64,000 nucleotides of DNA from Nematocida ironsii (lineage: Eukaryota > Microsporidia), in the NCBI GenBank assembly GCA_001642415.1, contig LTDK01000158.1, forward strand, positions 1 to 64,000. The letters are read 5' to 3'. Position 1 is the first letter of the stretch. Each line of letters starts with the position of its first letter. A model generated the notes under the pieces. That model saw only the letters and a list, made by a program, of their open reading frames with translations. It had not been told where the DNA came from and did no database searches. Below, piece after piece: positions 38,066 through 47,120 of this stretch. A program made the position numbers and the translations under genes.

Positions 38066-39349
38066 ATGACAGACGACTTTTTCGAAGTATTCTTAGAGGA
38101 GGAAGTAACGAAAGAAATATCAAAGAATGAATTTAAAGATGCACAGACACAAAATTTAAAGAGGAGGTGTGCTGAGTATTATACAGCTCAAAAGAGAAAG
38201 TGGGAGACATTCAAATCCTTCTCTTATGGGTTTAATCCAATTGAGAAGTTCAGAGATGTTCCTGCTGTGTGTACAGTATCTTTATATCCAGAGTATGTGA
38301 TAGTAGGACCAGTAGAGAAAGAAGGTATAAAACACAACTACACAGATGTAATAAACACACTGTTAAGTTACATTAACAGGAACATAATACATCCGTACTT
38401 ATTAGACTTATTAGACAGAGGAGACTATCCATTCTATGACAATCATATTGTAATAGAAGTAGTGGACCACAGGGATGTAGAACCAATTTCCAGTAGAGTA
38501 TTATTACGTGGTACTATTGCTGGGTTACCGTATACACAAGGTCTACTTCTATCAACAAAAACAGATGAAATCACAGAGTCTGAGTTATATGCTAAAACAG
38601 CCACTATTTGTTTAGACCCATCCCCAGAAGTATTTGAATTATTAAAGCTACAGGATTATAATATAAAGAAGTATGACAGAATGAAGATAGACAAGAAGCA
38701 AAAGATAAAACTACAAATTGGTGGGATAATAAAGGAGTACAGGAGAATTGAGAATACAAAAAAAAATGAAGTATACATGGGGTTAGAGAGGAGTATTAAT
38801 CCAAGGATATACAGGACAACTAAATTTATAGGAGGAAATATTCATTATTCCATAAATGCAATTGCAAATACGGATTATATTGAAGTAATATTCAGGAAAG
38901 GAGACATAATCAACACAGCAACAGGTGGATTTATATCCAAAAGGAAATTTACATCACCAGGCCAGATAGATATGTATATTGACAGTGTAAAGAAATTATT
39001 AGAGATGTACCATACAGATTTAAAGTGTATATGCGACGTATCTGCCAATCCCAGGAAGACAAAGCAGTATACATCACCGTATCAGAGACAAACTCCAGAT
39101 GATGTAGACAGAAGAGCAGGTACTTTTATATCTCCTAAAATACCAACCGTAGGACAGAGTTCAATGGAGAGACGTATTCGGTATATAAAACCAAAGACAA
39201 TTGAAGACCATCACAGCATAAATATAAATGAAAGGGGACAGAGCATAAATATAAATGAAAGGGGACAAAGCAGTGTATGGGATACTTCATCAACCCCTAA
39301 GGAAATGGATGATTTTAATTTTGATTATGTGAACAAAAAATTTACATAA
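38066..39349 (+). CDS. SPT20: SPT20, SAGA structural subunit (427 aa)
   Basis: SPT20 scaffolds the SAGA transcription coactivator. The family core is clear at about residues 72-145: VCTVSLYPEYVIVGP, LLDLLDRGDYPFYDNHIVIE and VVDHRD. It corresponds to the SPT20 pattern L-H-x-Y-P...LLD-x-x-x-x-x-x-x-FYDGC-x-x-VEV-x-D-x-R. A basic region and an Asn/Arg-rich tail with a repeated ININERGQS unit (about 388-410) follow. It lies 41 bases after PCF11 on the same strand. TAF9, another SAGA component, is at 22.5 kb. Confidence 0.8.
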   Translation: MTDDFFEVFLEEEVTKEISKNEFKDAQTQNLKRRCAEYYTAQKRKWETFKSFSYGFNPIEKFRDVPAVCTVSLYPEYVIVGPVEKEGIKHNYTDVINTLLSYINRNIIHPYLLDLLDRGDYPFYDNHIVIEVVDHRDVEPISSRVLLRGTIAGLPYTQGLLLSTKTDEITESELYAKTATICLDPSPEVFELLKLQDYNIKKYDRMKIDKKQKIKLQIGGIIKEYRRIENTKKNEVYMGLERSINPRIYRTTKFIGGNIHYSINAIANTDYIEVIFRKGDIINTATGGFISKRKFTSPGQIDMYIDSVKKLLEMYHTDLKCICDVSANPRKTKQYTSPYQRQTPDDVDRRAGTFISPKIPTVGQSSMERRIRYIKPKTIEDHHSININERGQSININERGQSSVWDTSSTPKEMDDFNFDYVNKKFT

Positions 39350-39609
39350 TTATCAATAAGTCATGCACAGTTCACATAATTTATAAGACATAGTACAATA
39401 TATAATAAGGAGTATCATATAATTTAATAAACCATGTGTAATAAGTAATAAGTAATATATTTATATAAATACAGCATAAATTTATTATTATTTTTAGCAC
39501 AATACTCAGTATATAATGCACTATGTAATAGAATTTATTATGCATAGTGTAATAAATTTACAGTCAAGTTCATAATTTATTACGTATAGTGTAATAAATT
39601 TATATTTTT

Positions 39610-40182
39610 ATGGGGTGTACAGCAGACTGTGTGTGTAATGATGGAGTACCATCTAAATCATTATTCTCATCAATAGATGTAGACAAAGTAACAACAATTA
39701 ATGAAAAGGACAAAGACAGTTGTAAGGAATTACTTAAAAGGAGTGAATCAATAAGAAATGTAAAAATGTCAGCACATTCCAAGAACAGTAAAGGATTAGT
39801 CATTAAAATACCATTTATATGCAAGGTATTACTGAATAGGATAGATATAATGACTACATTCACTAAAGTAGAAGTATTTATTAATAATCAGTATGTAACA
39901 CTAACGTATAAACCAAAAGTATCTGAAGAGTATTTCCTACCAGGTGGTGATCATATATTCCCCATAACAATACCAGCGTATAAGCATAAGTCAGTAGATA
40001 CATTAACCATAAGACTATCTAATAATGATGAGTATGGATCTATTGGATATCTCTGTATATGTGGGGTAGTTACAGGCAAATTACCCAAGGCAATAAATGT
40101 ATCGTATGAGTTATACGGTCTACCAGAGAATACAAAATCATTCAGTAAAGAAGCAGCCAATACAGAGATACATAAAAATTAG
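39610..40182 (+). CDS. PITH-domain protein (190 aa)
   Basis: The PITH domain is a beta-sandwich found at the C-terminus of thioredoxin-like 1 (a proteasome partner) and in PITHD1. The pattern seen is SIDVDKVTTINEKD, then LVIKIPFICKVLLNRIDI, FTKVEVFINNQ, KPKVSEEYFLPGGDHIFPIT, VDTLTIRLSNNDE and YLCICGVVTG. These follow the family order (domain start, I-P-F, tether to R, G-x-x-x-x-F). There is no thioredoxin domain. It starts right after a palindrome-repeat stretch and is followed by a longer one. Confidence 0.65.
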   Translation: MGCTADCVCNDGVPSKSLFSSIDVDKVTTINEKDKDSCKELLKRSESIRNVKMSAHSKNSKGLVIKIPFICKVLLNRIDIMTTFTKVEVFINNQYVTLTYKPKVSEEYFLPGGDHIFPITIPAYKHKSVDTLTIRLSNNDEYGSIGYLCICGVVTGKLPKAINVSYELYGLPENTKSFSKEAANTEIHKN

Positions 40183-40840
40183 CACTATAACATATTATAC
40201 ATAGTGTAATAAATAGTGTACATTATACAGTATATATTATACATAGTGTAATAAGTAATGTACAGTATACTATAATATACTACATATAGTGTAATAAGTA
40301 ATAGTATAATGTGTAATAAGTAATGTACACTATGCAGTATATACTACACTATACGTAATAAGTAGTGTACATTATATCATGTAATGCATAATATTTTATT
40401 TTTAATAAATCATGCATAGTTCATATACTATAACATAATACACATAGTGTAATAAATAGTGTACATTATACAATATATATTACACCATACGTAATAAGTA
40501 ATGTACTGTATACTATAACATAATACACTATATGTAATAAGTAATGTACATTATGCAATATATACTACACTATACGTAATAAGTAATAGTATAATGTGTA
40601 ATAAGTAATGTATATTATACAGTATATACTATACATAGTGTAATAAGTAATGTACTGTGTACTATATATTACTTATTATACTATGTGTATTATATATTAC
40701 TTATTATACTATGTGTATTATATATTACTCATATAATAAATTATTCATTTTTTATTATCTCTGTTATTTATTCATTATTTATTACATATTGTGTATTATA
40801 TATTACTTATTATATATAGTGTAATAAATAATATTTTTAT
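40183..40840. repeat. Palindrome array (TACACATAGTGTAATAAGTA type)
   Basis: The whole spacer is made of units such as ACACATAGTGTAATAAGTAA and its inverse, with many near-identical copies in both orientations. There are no other features. Promoter and terminator of the flanking genes must lie within it. Confidence 0.88.
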
Positions 40841-41224
40841 ATGAAGCCTTTTCTACTTATTAAGTGTTTAGGTTATGGCTTAAACAGAACCCTTGTTATA
40901 AACAGTAATTCACTGATTGGTGTACAATTTACACAGAATATTCTGCCTATAATAAGCAATTCTAACGAAATAATCACAAATAATGAATTTATAACAGTAA
41001 ATTATAGGATAAAACTTAGTGGTACATGTCCATTAAGTATTGAATCAGGTCTTCACATAGCAAATGTGATTGCAGCTAATAATGAGATGATTAATAAGCG
41101 TATTGTGTATAACAGACCAATTATACCTGATTTTACTACTCCTTATTTAGTGTTTGGCATATGTGGAGGAGTAATTGTATCCATTATTAGTGCATTTAGT
41201 AAAGTATTATTACACATAGTATAA
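40841..41224 (+). CDS. Small tail-anchored protein (127 aa), unknown
   Basis: Not recognised. About 95 soluble residues, mostly beta-like (VNYRIKLSGTCPLSIESG), are followed by one hydrophobic helix near 103-124 (YLVFGICGGVIVSIISAFSKVLL) and the end of the protein. The last codons (LLHIV) are encoded by a copy of the spacer palindrome (ATTACACATAGTATAATAA), so the repeat supplies the stop codon. Low GC and repeat on both sides make a chance frame possible, but codon usage and the clean anchor favour a real gene. Confidence 0.5.
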   Translation: MKPFLLIKCLGYGLNRTLVINSNSLIGVQFTQNILPIISNSNEIITNNEFITVNYRIKLSGTCPLSIESGLHIANVIAANNEMINKRIVYNRPIIPDFTTPYLVFGICGGVIVSIISAFSKVLLHIV

Positions 41225-41645
41225 TAAGTAATATATAGTACACATAGTGTAATAAGTAATATATAGTACACATAGTGTAATAAGTAATATATAGTACACA
41301 TAGTATAATAAGTAATAGGATATGTTAATACTTAATACACTATGTGTAATATATGTTAATACTTAATACACATAGTACATAACTTATTACACTATGTATA
41401 GTATATACTATAACTGACCATTACTTATTACACATTATACTATTACTTATTACACAATACATAATATATATTACTTATTACACAATACATAATATATATT
41501 ACTTATTACACATAGTACATAACTTATTACACATACACCATAACTTAATACACATAGTACATAACTTATTACACTATGTATAATATATACTATAACTGAC
41601 CATTACTTATTACACATTATACTATTACTTATTACACATAGTACA
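41225..41645. repeat. Palindrome array between two genes
   Basis: Tandem units TAGTACACATAGTGTAATAA followed by GTAATATA at the left (about 41234-41310, almost exact), then mirrored ACTTATTACACTATGTATAATA units. A segment near 41385-41450 is repeated at about 41565-41640. No gene. Confidence 0.88.
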
Positions 41646-41849
41646 TTACTTATTACTTATTGTGTTTAATATTTTTGTTAATTCTTCATTACTTATCAGT
41701 ATATATCTAATATATTTTGCTTTTATGATTGACTTGTCTGTTATTATGTTCATTTTTCTGTTTATTCTTAGTTTGCCTGTATACGTCTTGTTGTTTATTA
41801 ATTCAACAGAATTGGCTTGGTTTATTATACGGATAGACTTACTAAGCAT
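41646..41849 (-). CDS. SMD1: SmD1-like spliceosomal protein (67 aa)
   Basis: Sm proteins form the ring on U snRNAs. The small product shows both Sm motifs: Sm1 as NSVELINNKTYTGKLRINRKMNI (V-x-L-x-N-x-x-x-x-G-x-L-x-x-x-x-x-MN) and a shortened Sm2 ending in KYIRYILISNEELTKIL. That end matches the SmD1 form NNIRYFILPDSLPLDTLL better than other Sm/LSm proteins. The usual start MKLVRFLMKL is represented by MLSKSIRII. The loop between strands 3 and 4 is cut to a few residues. Start at 41849, only 13 bases from the divergent ATG at 41863; the open frame extends upstream without a reason to use it. Its 3' end borders the repeat array. Confidence 0.68.
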   Translation of the reverse strand: MLSKSIRIINQANSVELINNKTYTGKLRINRKMNIITDKSIIKAKYIRYILISNEELTKILNTISNK

Positions 41850-41862
41850 TAAATAATTTTTT

Positions 41863-42699
41863 ATGAAAAGACTCACAGGAAGAAAGCCTGCATTTAAACC
41901 AATCCTACAGGAAAATAAAGAATCAGAATTACCTTGGCATAAAATAGAAGGATTCTCTGGGTGGTTCATTTATAAAATGTCGAAATATTTCTCATTGGGA
42001 ATATTCCCCACGGGAAGTACAGAAATTAAAGGAAGAAAGCTTAGAGCCAGAAATAAAATAAATTTATCAAAGGTGTACGGTGAAATATCTGTGTTAGACT
42101 TAGATAGTATAAATACAGTTAAGGGATCTCTTAATAATTGTATAATTAACACAGTTAGTATTAAAAATACTGTTATTTCTGATGATTTATGGAGAATTAT
42201 TAGGAAAGCAAAAAGAATAATTCTTAATAACGTAAATATAAAAAATTTTAAGGAAGAGAATTTTAAAAATGCAACTTCCATAGACATATTAGGGAGTACG
42301 GTTAAACAGATAGGGAATAGAATAATTGATTTAATAACCATAAATATTAAAAGGATTAGGATAGCGGATAAGAATATTTTAATATTTTGGGATGAGAGTA
42401 AGTGCAGTACTTGTGTGATAAGATATTTTGATGTGTACAGGATAATTCAAAGGATCCCAATTATTAGAATAATTCATTTTGATGGAGTTGAAATTACCAT
42501 TACAATTATAAAGGAATTAAGGAGGCATCCTATTACCACTGTTAAGTTAATTGGTTGTAGGATACATCCTATTAAGATATATGATTTAGTATCTACATGT
42601 GAGAAGTATTTAATTTATATTGAATTTAATAAGACAGCTGTACCTATCTCTACTGTAGAATATTTAAGAAGTAAAAATCTAATAGTTACTGTGCTATAA
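41863..42699 (+). CDS. Possible leucine-rich-like solenoid protein (278 aa)
   Basis: Not recognised with certainty. From about residue 80 onward the sequence repeats every 20-25 residues with Ile/Leu at regular positions and Asn/Thr turns (VSIKNTVISDDLWRII, IILNNVNIKNFKEENF, SIDILGSTVKQIGNRI, IIHFDGVEI, TVKLIGCRI). This is compatible with a leucine-rich repeat fold. Microsporidia carry many such short LRR proteins. No signal peptide. The amino-acid makeup is biased to Ile/Lys/Asn by AT pressure. Divergent with SmD1 over 13 bases. Confidence 0.5.
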   Translation: MKRLTGRKPAFKPILQENKESELPWHKIEGFSGWFIYKMSKYFSLGIFPTGSTEIKGRKLRARNKINLSKVYGEISVLDLDSINTVKGSLNNCIINTVSIKNTVISDDLWRIIRKAKRIILNNVNIKNFKEENFKNATSIDILGSTVKQIGNRIIDLITINIKRIRIADKNILIFWDESKCSTCVIRYFDVYRIIQRIPIIRIIHFDGVEITITIIKELRRHPITTVKLIGCRIHPIKIYDLVSTCEKYLIYIEFNKTAVPISTVEYLRSKNLIVTVL

Positions 42700-43086
42700 A
42701 TAAAAAATAACGGTATTTAAATTAACTTGTACAGAATGGTTATTTATTATTCGGGTTGTTTATCCACTGTTACATAAGTGAAACTCATTCAATTTTTTAT
42801 TATTCTAATATTATATGGGTTTATACATCTGTATAAGACAGTCACATACGACTTCGTATAAGTAAGCCTGTAACTCATACGTTTTATATGCTTGGTTATA
42901 TGATAAAAACTACCAATTACTTCTAAATAAACCAATTAAGTATTCTTAAACTAGTTACTAATATAAAACAATCCATAATAATTGGTTAATTATAAGAAAA
43001 CTATTGGTTAATTATAAAGAATGTTTTATAAATTCAAAATCAGATTATAAAAAAGTTATTTAATGTGAAGGAATAATGTTTTTATT
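42700..43086. other. AT-rich spacer with an LTR-like patch
   Basis: About 42783-42822 resembles 25309-25345 (ACTCATTCAA, TTTTTATTATTCT, TTATAT). About 42965-43015 has a short direct repeat (ATTGGTTAATTATAA twice). Nothing else seen. Confidence 0.45.
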
Positions 43087-43518
43087 ATGGGAAAAGATAG
43101 TTTATCTAAAATAGGCAAAAGTAAAAAAGGACATACCAATGATATAAAAATGGATGAAGACAGTGACCCATTTTCTATTCACAATGACATACAGAAGGAA
43201 ATAGAAAAGAATCAGAGCATAATAAATGAAAATCTTAATAAAATGAAGCACACAGTAAAATTATTTAAAGGTGTTGATAAAGAGAATATATCTGTAGAAG
43301 AAGCAGTAACAGCAAATGACACAAATGTAAGAGTTACTGTTAAACAAAAGGAAAAAAGTGGAAGGGGAAGTAACACATCAAGTAATTCACAGGATATAGA
43401 TAAGCAATTTTCAATAGGAAATGATAAAAAAGTAAAAAAAGCAGTTTTAGAAGGAATAGTTCTTGTTGTGTATTTAGAGAAAGGAAGTCCATCAAATAGA
43501 ACCATTCAAGTCTCTTAA
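43087..43518 (+). CDS. Small hydrophilic protein (143 aa), unknown
   Basis: Not recognised. Lys/Ser/Asp-rich with a predicted helical stretch at about 35-60 (DIQKEIEKNQSIINENLNKM) that has heptad-like spacing. A short hydrophobic run near the C-terminus (AVLEGIVLVVYLE) ends 10 residues later. That run is too short for a normal anchor, and a truncation or frameshift near the end is possible. The gene lies between a core block and a family B gene. Confidence 0.4.
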   Translation: MGKDSLSKIGKSKKGHTNDIKMDEDSDPFSIHNDIQKEIEKNQSIINENLNKMKHTVKLFKGVDKENISVEEAVTANDTNVRVTVKQKEKSGRGSNTSSNSQDIDKQFSIGNDKKVKKAVLEGIVLVVYLEKGSPSNRTIQVS

Positions 43519-43625
43519 GATATAAAAATATATGTACTACAAATAAATTACAGTATTTTTAATTAAAATATAATTATTTATTCTTTAAGTGTGCTAAACA
43601 TAAAAATGAATACTTTTTATTTTAC

Positions 43626-44837
43626 TCAAATATAAAAAAATGAATTATTAAAATTTTGGGTTATAGTCTCATTTATAATAGCGAAATACAATAAGAATAC
43701 AGTAATGATAACTAATAGTAGAATTATAGCAATGGGAATAATAATGAAATTTAAAGTATTTTTAAATTTATGCTTAATTATACCATTAATAATAATTGAA
43801 GTATTATATTCTACTGATTTTAAATAATTATTAATTACGTTATTTTTAAACCCTTTAATATTAAAGTATTTATGATTTTCTATATCTTTCAGGATTTTTG
43901 ATTCTTTAATTTCATTAATAATGCCGATTTTCTTTCTTTTTTGTAGTTTGTTTAAGTGTTCTTTAATTTTATTTATATTCTCATTTTTATATAATTCAGT
44001 GCTTTGTACATCTCTATTTATAGACATACGGAATAGTGTATTATACAGATTAGTAATAGAGTATTTGAATGGGGGTTCATTATATTTGGTTTTAATATAA
44101 ATTGAACCATAAATGGATTCTTTTAAAAACTCATTAGAATTTAAAAAATACCCCATGCCTGCCCTTTTGAATAGTTGTAATGAATAAATGTCATCATAAC
44201 ATATACCTAAATTATTAATATTTGATTGTTCTATTCCATTCGCATCTGGTATAATTAAACTATTACCGTGTTTCATTAGTATATCTAATACTCTCTGTAG
44301 TCTGGAATACTCTTTGGAATTTTTGGTTAACTCGCATAGTTTAACCATGGCATCATCTGGGGTTACTGTATCATCTACTTCTGGTATATTTTCTTTTTCA
44401 CACAGTATATTAATAGAATAATCGAAAAATTTCCTTCTAAGTATATATACTTCTGCTATAATTATATGATTATCTCCCATTAAATCATAGAATGCTTTCT
44501 TTTTATCTTCATTATTTAATTCTTCTGCTACTTCTTTAATTATATCTATAATTAAGTCTGTATGACTTATAGAGTTATTAACTATTAATATAGCAATATC
44601 TTCAGTATATATAATACTCTTACATAGAATCCTATAATATATTTGTATATAAAGTATATTATATGCTAAAATAGTTAGTTGTTCAGGTAAATCAGTGAAT
44701 ATTCTTTCTTCTCTGTTTATATTTGTTACTATATTAGATAGTTTATCTATATCTTCTAATTCCATCTTTCCTTCTTTATCTTTGAATTCTTCCTGTACTT
44801 TTTCTATCAACATATTATCATCAATATAACTAGCCAT
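43626..44837 (-). CDS. Family B tail-anchored protein (403 aa)
   Basis: The start MASYIDDNMLIEKVQEEFKD matches the family opening. The core is DAMVKLCELTKNSKEYSRLQ, LDILMKHGNSLII, then LGICYDDIYSLQLFKRAG. Near the end are FKNNVINNYLKSVEYN and a hydrophobic helix (about 370-392, IIIPIAIILLLVIITVFLLYF). Unlike three other copies it does not have the conserved 58-base block ahead of the ATG, so it belongs to a separate subgroup or was moved without its promoter. Function unknown. Confidence 0.78.
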   Translation of the reverse strand: MASYIDDNMLIEKVQEEFKDKEGKMELEDIDKLSNIVTNINREERIFTDLPEQLTILAYNILYIQIYYRILCKSIIYTEDIAILIVNNSISHTDLIIDIIKEVAEELNNEDKKKAFYDLMGDNHIIIAEVYILRRKFFDYSINILCEKENIPEVDDTVTPDDAMVKLCELTKNSKEYSRLQRVLDILMKHGNSLIIPDANGIEQSNINNLGICYDDIYSLQLFKRAGMGYFLNSNEFLKESIYGSIYIKTKYNEPPFKYSITNLYNTLFRMSINRDVQSTELYKNENINKIKEHLNKLQKRKKIGIINEIKESKILKDIENHKYFNIKGFKNNVINNYLKSVEYNTSIIINGIIKHKFKNTLNFIIIPIAIILLLVIITVFLLYFAIINETITQNFNNSFFYI

Positions 44838-45019
44838 ATTAAAATAAAATCAGCATGAAATATAATTCTAGTTACTAAATGTCTCTTATACCGTATATTA
44901 ATAAACTAATTTTCATATGTGAAACTACTATAAATAGAATAAAGTGGTATAAAACTATAAGTTAATCTAATTTATTTAATATTTATAATGTAAATATTAT
45001 AATAGACAGATATAATGCC

Positions 45020-45934
45020 TTATAAATCTGTTTCAGAAGATTTGCTTACTCCCTTTTTCTTCTTTTTTGGGTCTGCGTGTTTTTTATTCCCACTCAATTT
45101 GTATGCCTTGTGTGGGGATTTCTCTGTGCTAATAATGCTTGATTCATTGGAGTCAGAAATAGTTTCCTTTAGTGCTTTGATTTCTTTAATGAATGATTGT
45201 ATTGTAACTTCCATCTTCTCTAAATTATTGTTTATTAGAGATAAATTCTCTTTCTGGTCAGATTTTTCTGCTACTTCCAATTTAGTGGTATTCTCTGATT
45301 TTGATAGATGTTTCTTAGGATGTGGTTTATCTGTGGATTTGTCTTTGAGGTGAATAGTAGAGACAGGTTCTGGTGTGGGTGCCTTCTTTAATGCTTTCTT
45401 TTTCTCTAACTTACTGCTCTTACCAAATGCTTCTGTGTTGAATAAGATTGCTGGATCTTGGTCAAGTGCTGCTGTTTCCTCTTCCTCTTCAAATTCTTGA
45501 GTGTAATTCTCTGGTTTAGTAAGAGAGTTGTTTCCTGCTGACCTTTCTATTAACTCAGCAAGTAGAGATGCATTGGATGTCATGGTGGCCTTGGGGTTAA
45601 GCAGATTATTTATGGTGTTAGCTTGTTTTATGCTGGGAGAGAAACTGTCTTCTATGCTCATTGGTTCAACTGTCATTTTTACAGCTTTCTTTCCTTTGAT
45701 CTTCTTAAGGATATTTGATGGAAGTTTTCCCCATTTGTTAGCTTTGACTGCTTTGCTGCCTTTTGCCTTCTCAGTGTGGTGCTTCTTAGGTTTCTCTGCT
45801 GCAGTTTTTGCAGTGTTTAGTAAATTATTGTATGCAATTTCATTACTAGAAGCACTCTTCTCTGTTGTGCGGAATGCGCGAACTGCTTCAATAATTAAAA
45901 ATGGAGTAATAGCTAATTGTAATGTAATCTTCAT
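45020..45934 (-). CDS. Secreted Lys-rich protein (304 aa), unknown
   Basis: The N-terminus MKITLQLAITPFLIIEAVRAF is a likely signal peptide. The rest is low-complexity, rich in Lys, Ser and Glu with basic patches (KAVKANKWGKLPSNILKKIKGK near 65-85; KKKKKGVSKSSETD at the end) and a predicted coiled-coil helix near 232-265 (LINNNLEKMEVTIQSFIKEI). No cysteine and no known domain. Secreted Lys-rich proteins of this size are found among spore-wall and polar-tube components of microsporidia (for example PTP2), but I have no motif to claim that identity. Confidence 0.6.
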   Translation of the reverse strand: MKITLQLAITPFLIIEAVRAFRTTEKSASSNEIAYNNLLNTAKTAAEKPKKHHTEKAKGSKAVKANKWGKLPSNILKKIKGKKAVKMTVEPMSIEDSFSPSIKQANTINNLLNPKATMTSNASLLAELIERSAGNNSLTKPENYTQEFEEEEETAALDQDPAILFNTEAFGKSSKLEKKKALKKAPTPEPVSTIHLKDKSTDKPHPKKHLSKSENTTKLEVAEKSDQKENLSLINNNLEKMEVTIQSFIKEIKALKETISDSNESSIISTEKSPHKAYKLSGNKKHADPKKKKKGVSKSSETDL

Positions 45935-46199
45935 ATTCTAAATTATTCATATTCCTTAAATACTTTGTCTGAAACATTGCCATACCTTTATATCCAAAAT
46001 TCGCATGGTTACCATCCAGATATAAACACAGAATAAAACATAAATGGCATAAGAATGCTCTACAAGATTCTATAAGAACATCCCATTTGTCAATTGCACC
46101 AATTATTAAACAGGAAAGGACCAATTAATGGGCCCGTTGTTTATTCATAGTAATTATTCTAAAACATTTCTAAAACAAATAGATTTTATAGAGTGTGCT

Positions 46200-46427
46200 T
46201 TAACTCTTCCATATGCCTTGCATTCTTGACCAAGCCTTTTGAAATATTCCTTTAGAGGGCCTTTCTCCAAAAACATGATCTAGCTTGATCTTTTCATCAA
46301 AAATATCCTTGGATTTAGCAGGCCCTTGCAAATTAGCAGAGATTTCTTTTCTTTTCCTTTTTCTTTCGCTTAATTCCTTTATTAATGTGGATATGTCTTG
46401 TTTGTCCTTTGCTGTATCATTTAACAT
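46200..46427 (-). CDS. Small basic protein (75 aa), unknown
   Basis: Hydrophilic and Lys/Arg/Asp-rich with a helical stretch (DISTLIKELSERKRKRKEIS) and an aromatic, basic end (AWSRMQGIWKS). Not recognised. The frame is divergent with the NAC alpha gene at a 63-base spacer containing CCCCCG, a layout like the other divergent housekeeping pairs here. Base composition is less AT-rich than the spacer to its right. I think it is a real short gene. Confidence 0.5.
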   Translation of the reverse strand: MLNDTAKDKQDISTLIKELSERKRKRKEISANLQGPAKSKDIFDEKIKLDHVFGERPSKGIFQKAWSRMQGIWKS

Positions 46428-46490
46428 TTATTCCTCTTCCCCCGTGAATAAACTATTTATGCCCAATTATTCGCAGAGTTTTTTTACCCC

Positions 46491-46985
46491 ATGAGTAAAA
46501 TTCTAAAAAAGGGAAACAAATTAGTTGAAACCATACAAAAGACTGTTCCAATGGACAAGCTTGTTGGATTACAAGATTTCTATTTGATGAAGCAAAGAAC
46601 ACAATTTGCCATTAGAGATGTACAGGCATACCACATTAAAAACACTGACATGGTCCTTGTCCTGGGTTCTCTTGATTTAGCCGAAAAAACAGCCAAGCAA
46701 GCAGCAGAAAAGAGAAAGGCAAGATTACAAGCAATGGCACAGGAACAACAGCACCAGTGCACAGAACAGTGTGGACACGCCGAAGCAGCTCCACAGGAAG
46801 AGGATGTAGTAGAGGATGCACCAGTAGAAGAATCCAAGGAAAGCGCCGCTTCTGACATAAACATTACAGAAGAGGACATCAAAGTAGTAATGGAGCAGGG
46901 AGGGGTCAGCAGAGAAGAGTCAATTAAACTATTGAAGGAAAATGGAGGTGACCCTCTTTCCATTCTCATGTCACTCGGAAAGTAA
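46491..46985 (+). CDS. EGD2: NAC alpha subunit, EGD2 (164 aa)
   Basis: Nascent polypeptide-associated complex alpha binds emerging chains at the ribosome exit. The NAC domain spans about residues 25-70 (FAIRDVQAYHIKNTDMVLVLG; family form is I-x-x-PDVYKSPxSDTYIVFG). The C-terminal UBA domain is clear: EEDIKVVMEQGGVSREESIK followed by LLKENGGDPLSILMSL. A charged linker with a Cys/His patch (HQCTEQCGHAE, about 87-97) separates them. That patch is not a usual NAC feature and could bind metal. The gene is GC-richer than its surroundings, as expected for a highly expressed gene. Confidence 0.85.
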   Translation: MSKILKKGNKLVETIQKTVPMDKLVGLQDFYLMKQRTQFAIRDVQAYHIKNTDMVLVLGSLDLAEKTAKQAAEKRKARLQAMAQEQQHQCTEQCGHAEAAPQEEDVVEDAPVEESKESAASDINITEEDIKVVMEQGGVSREESIKLLKENGGDPLSILMSLGK

Positions 46986-47120
46986 CCAGAAATAAATTAA
47001 TTACCGTATTTCACATAATTTTTACTTTAAGTGTATAACAGTAAATTTATCCGAAAAATGCTTTATAAACACCAGCCAAATACAATGATAATCCAGAGAA
47101 GAGTCCTCGTGTATTTATAA

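Noticed and set aside
45888..46124. 78-residue minus-strand frame upstream of the Lys-rich protein
   Set aside because: Overlaps the start of the secreted protein gene; mixed composition and no support.
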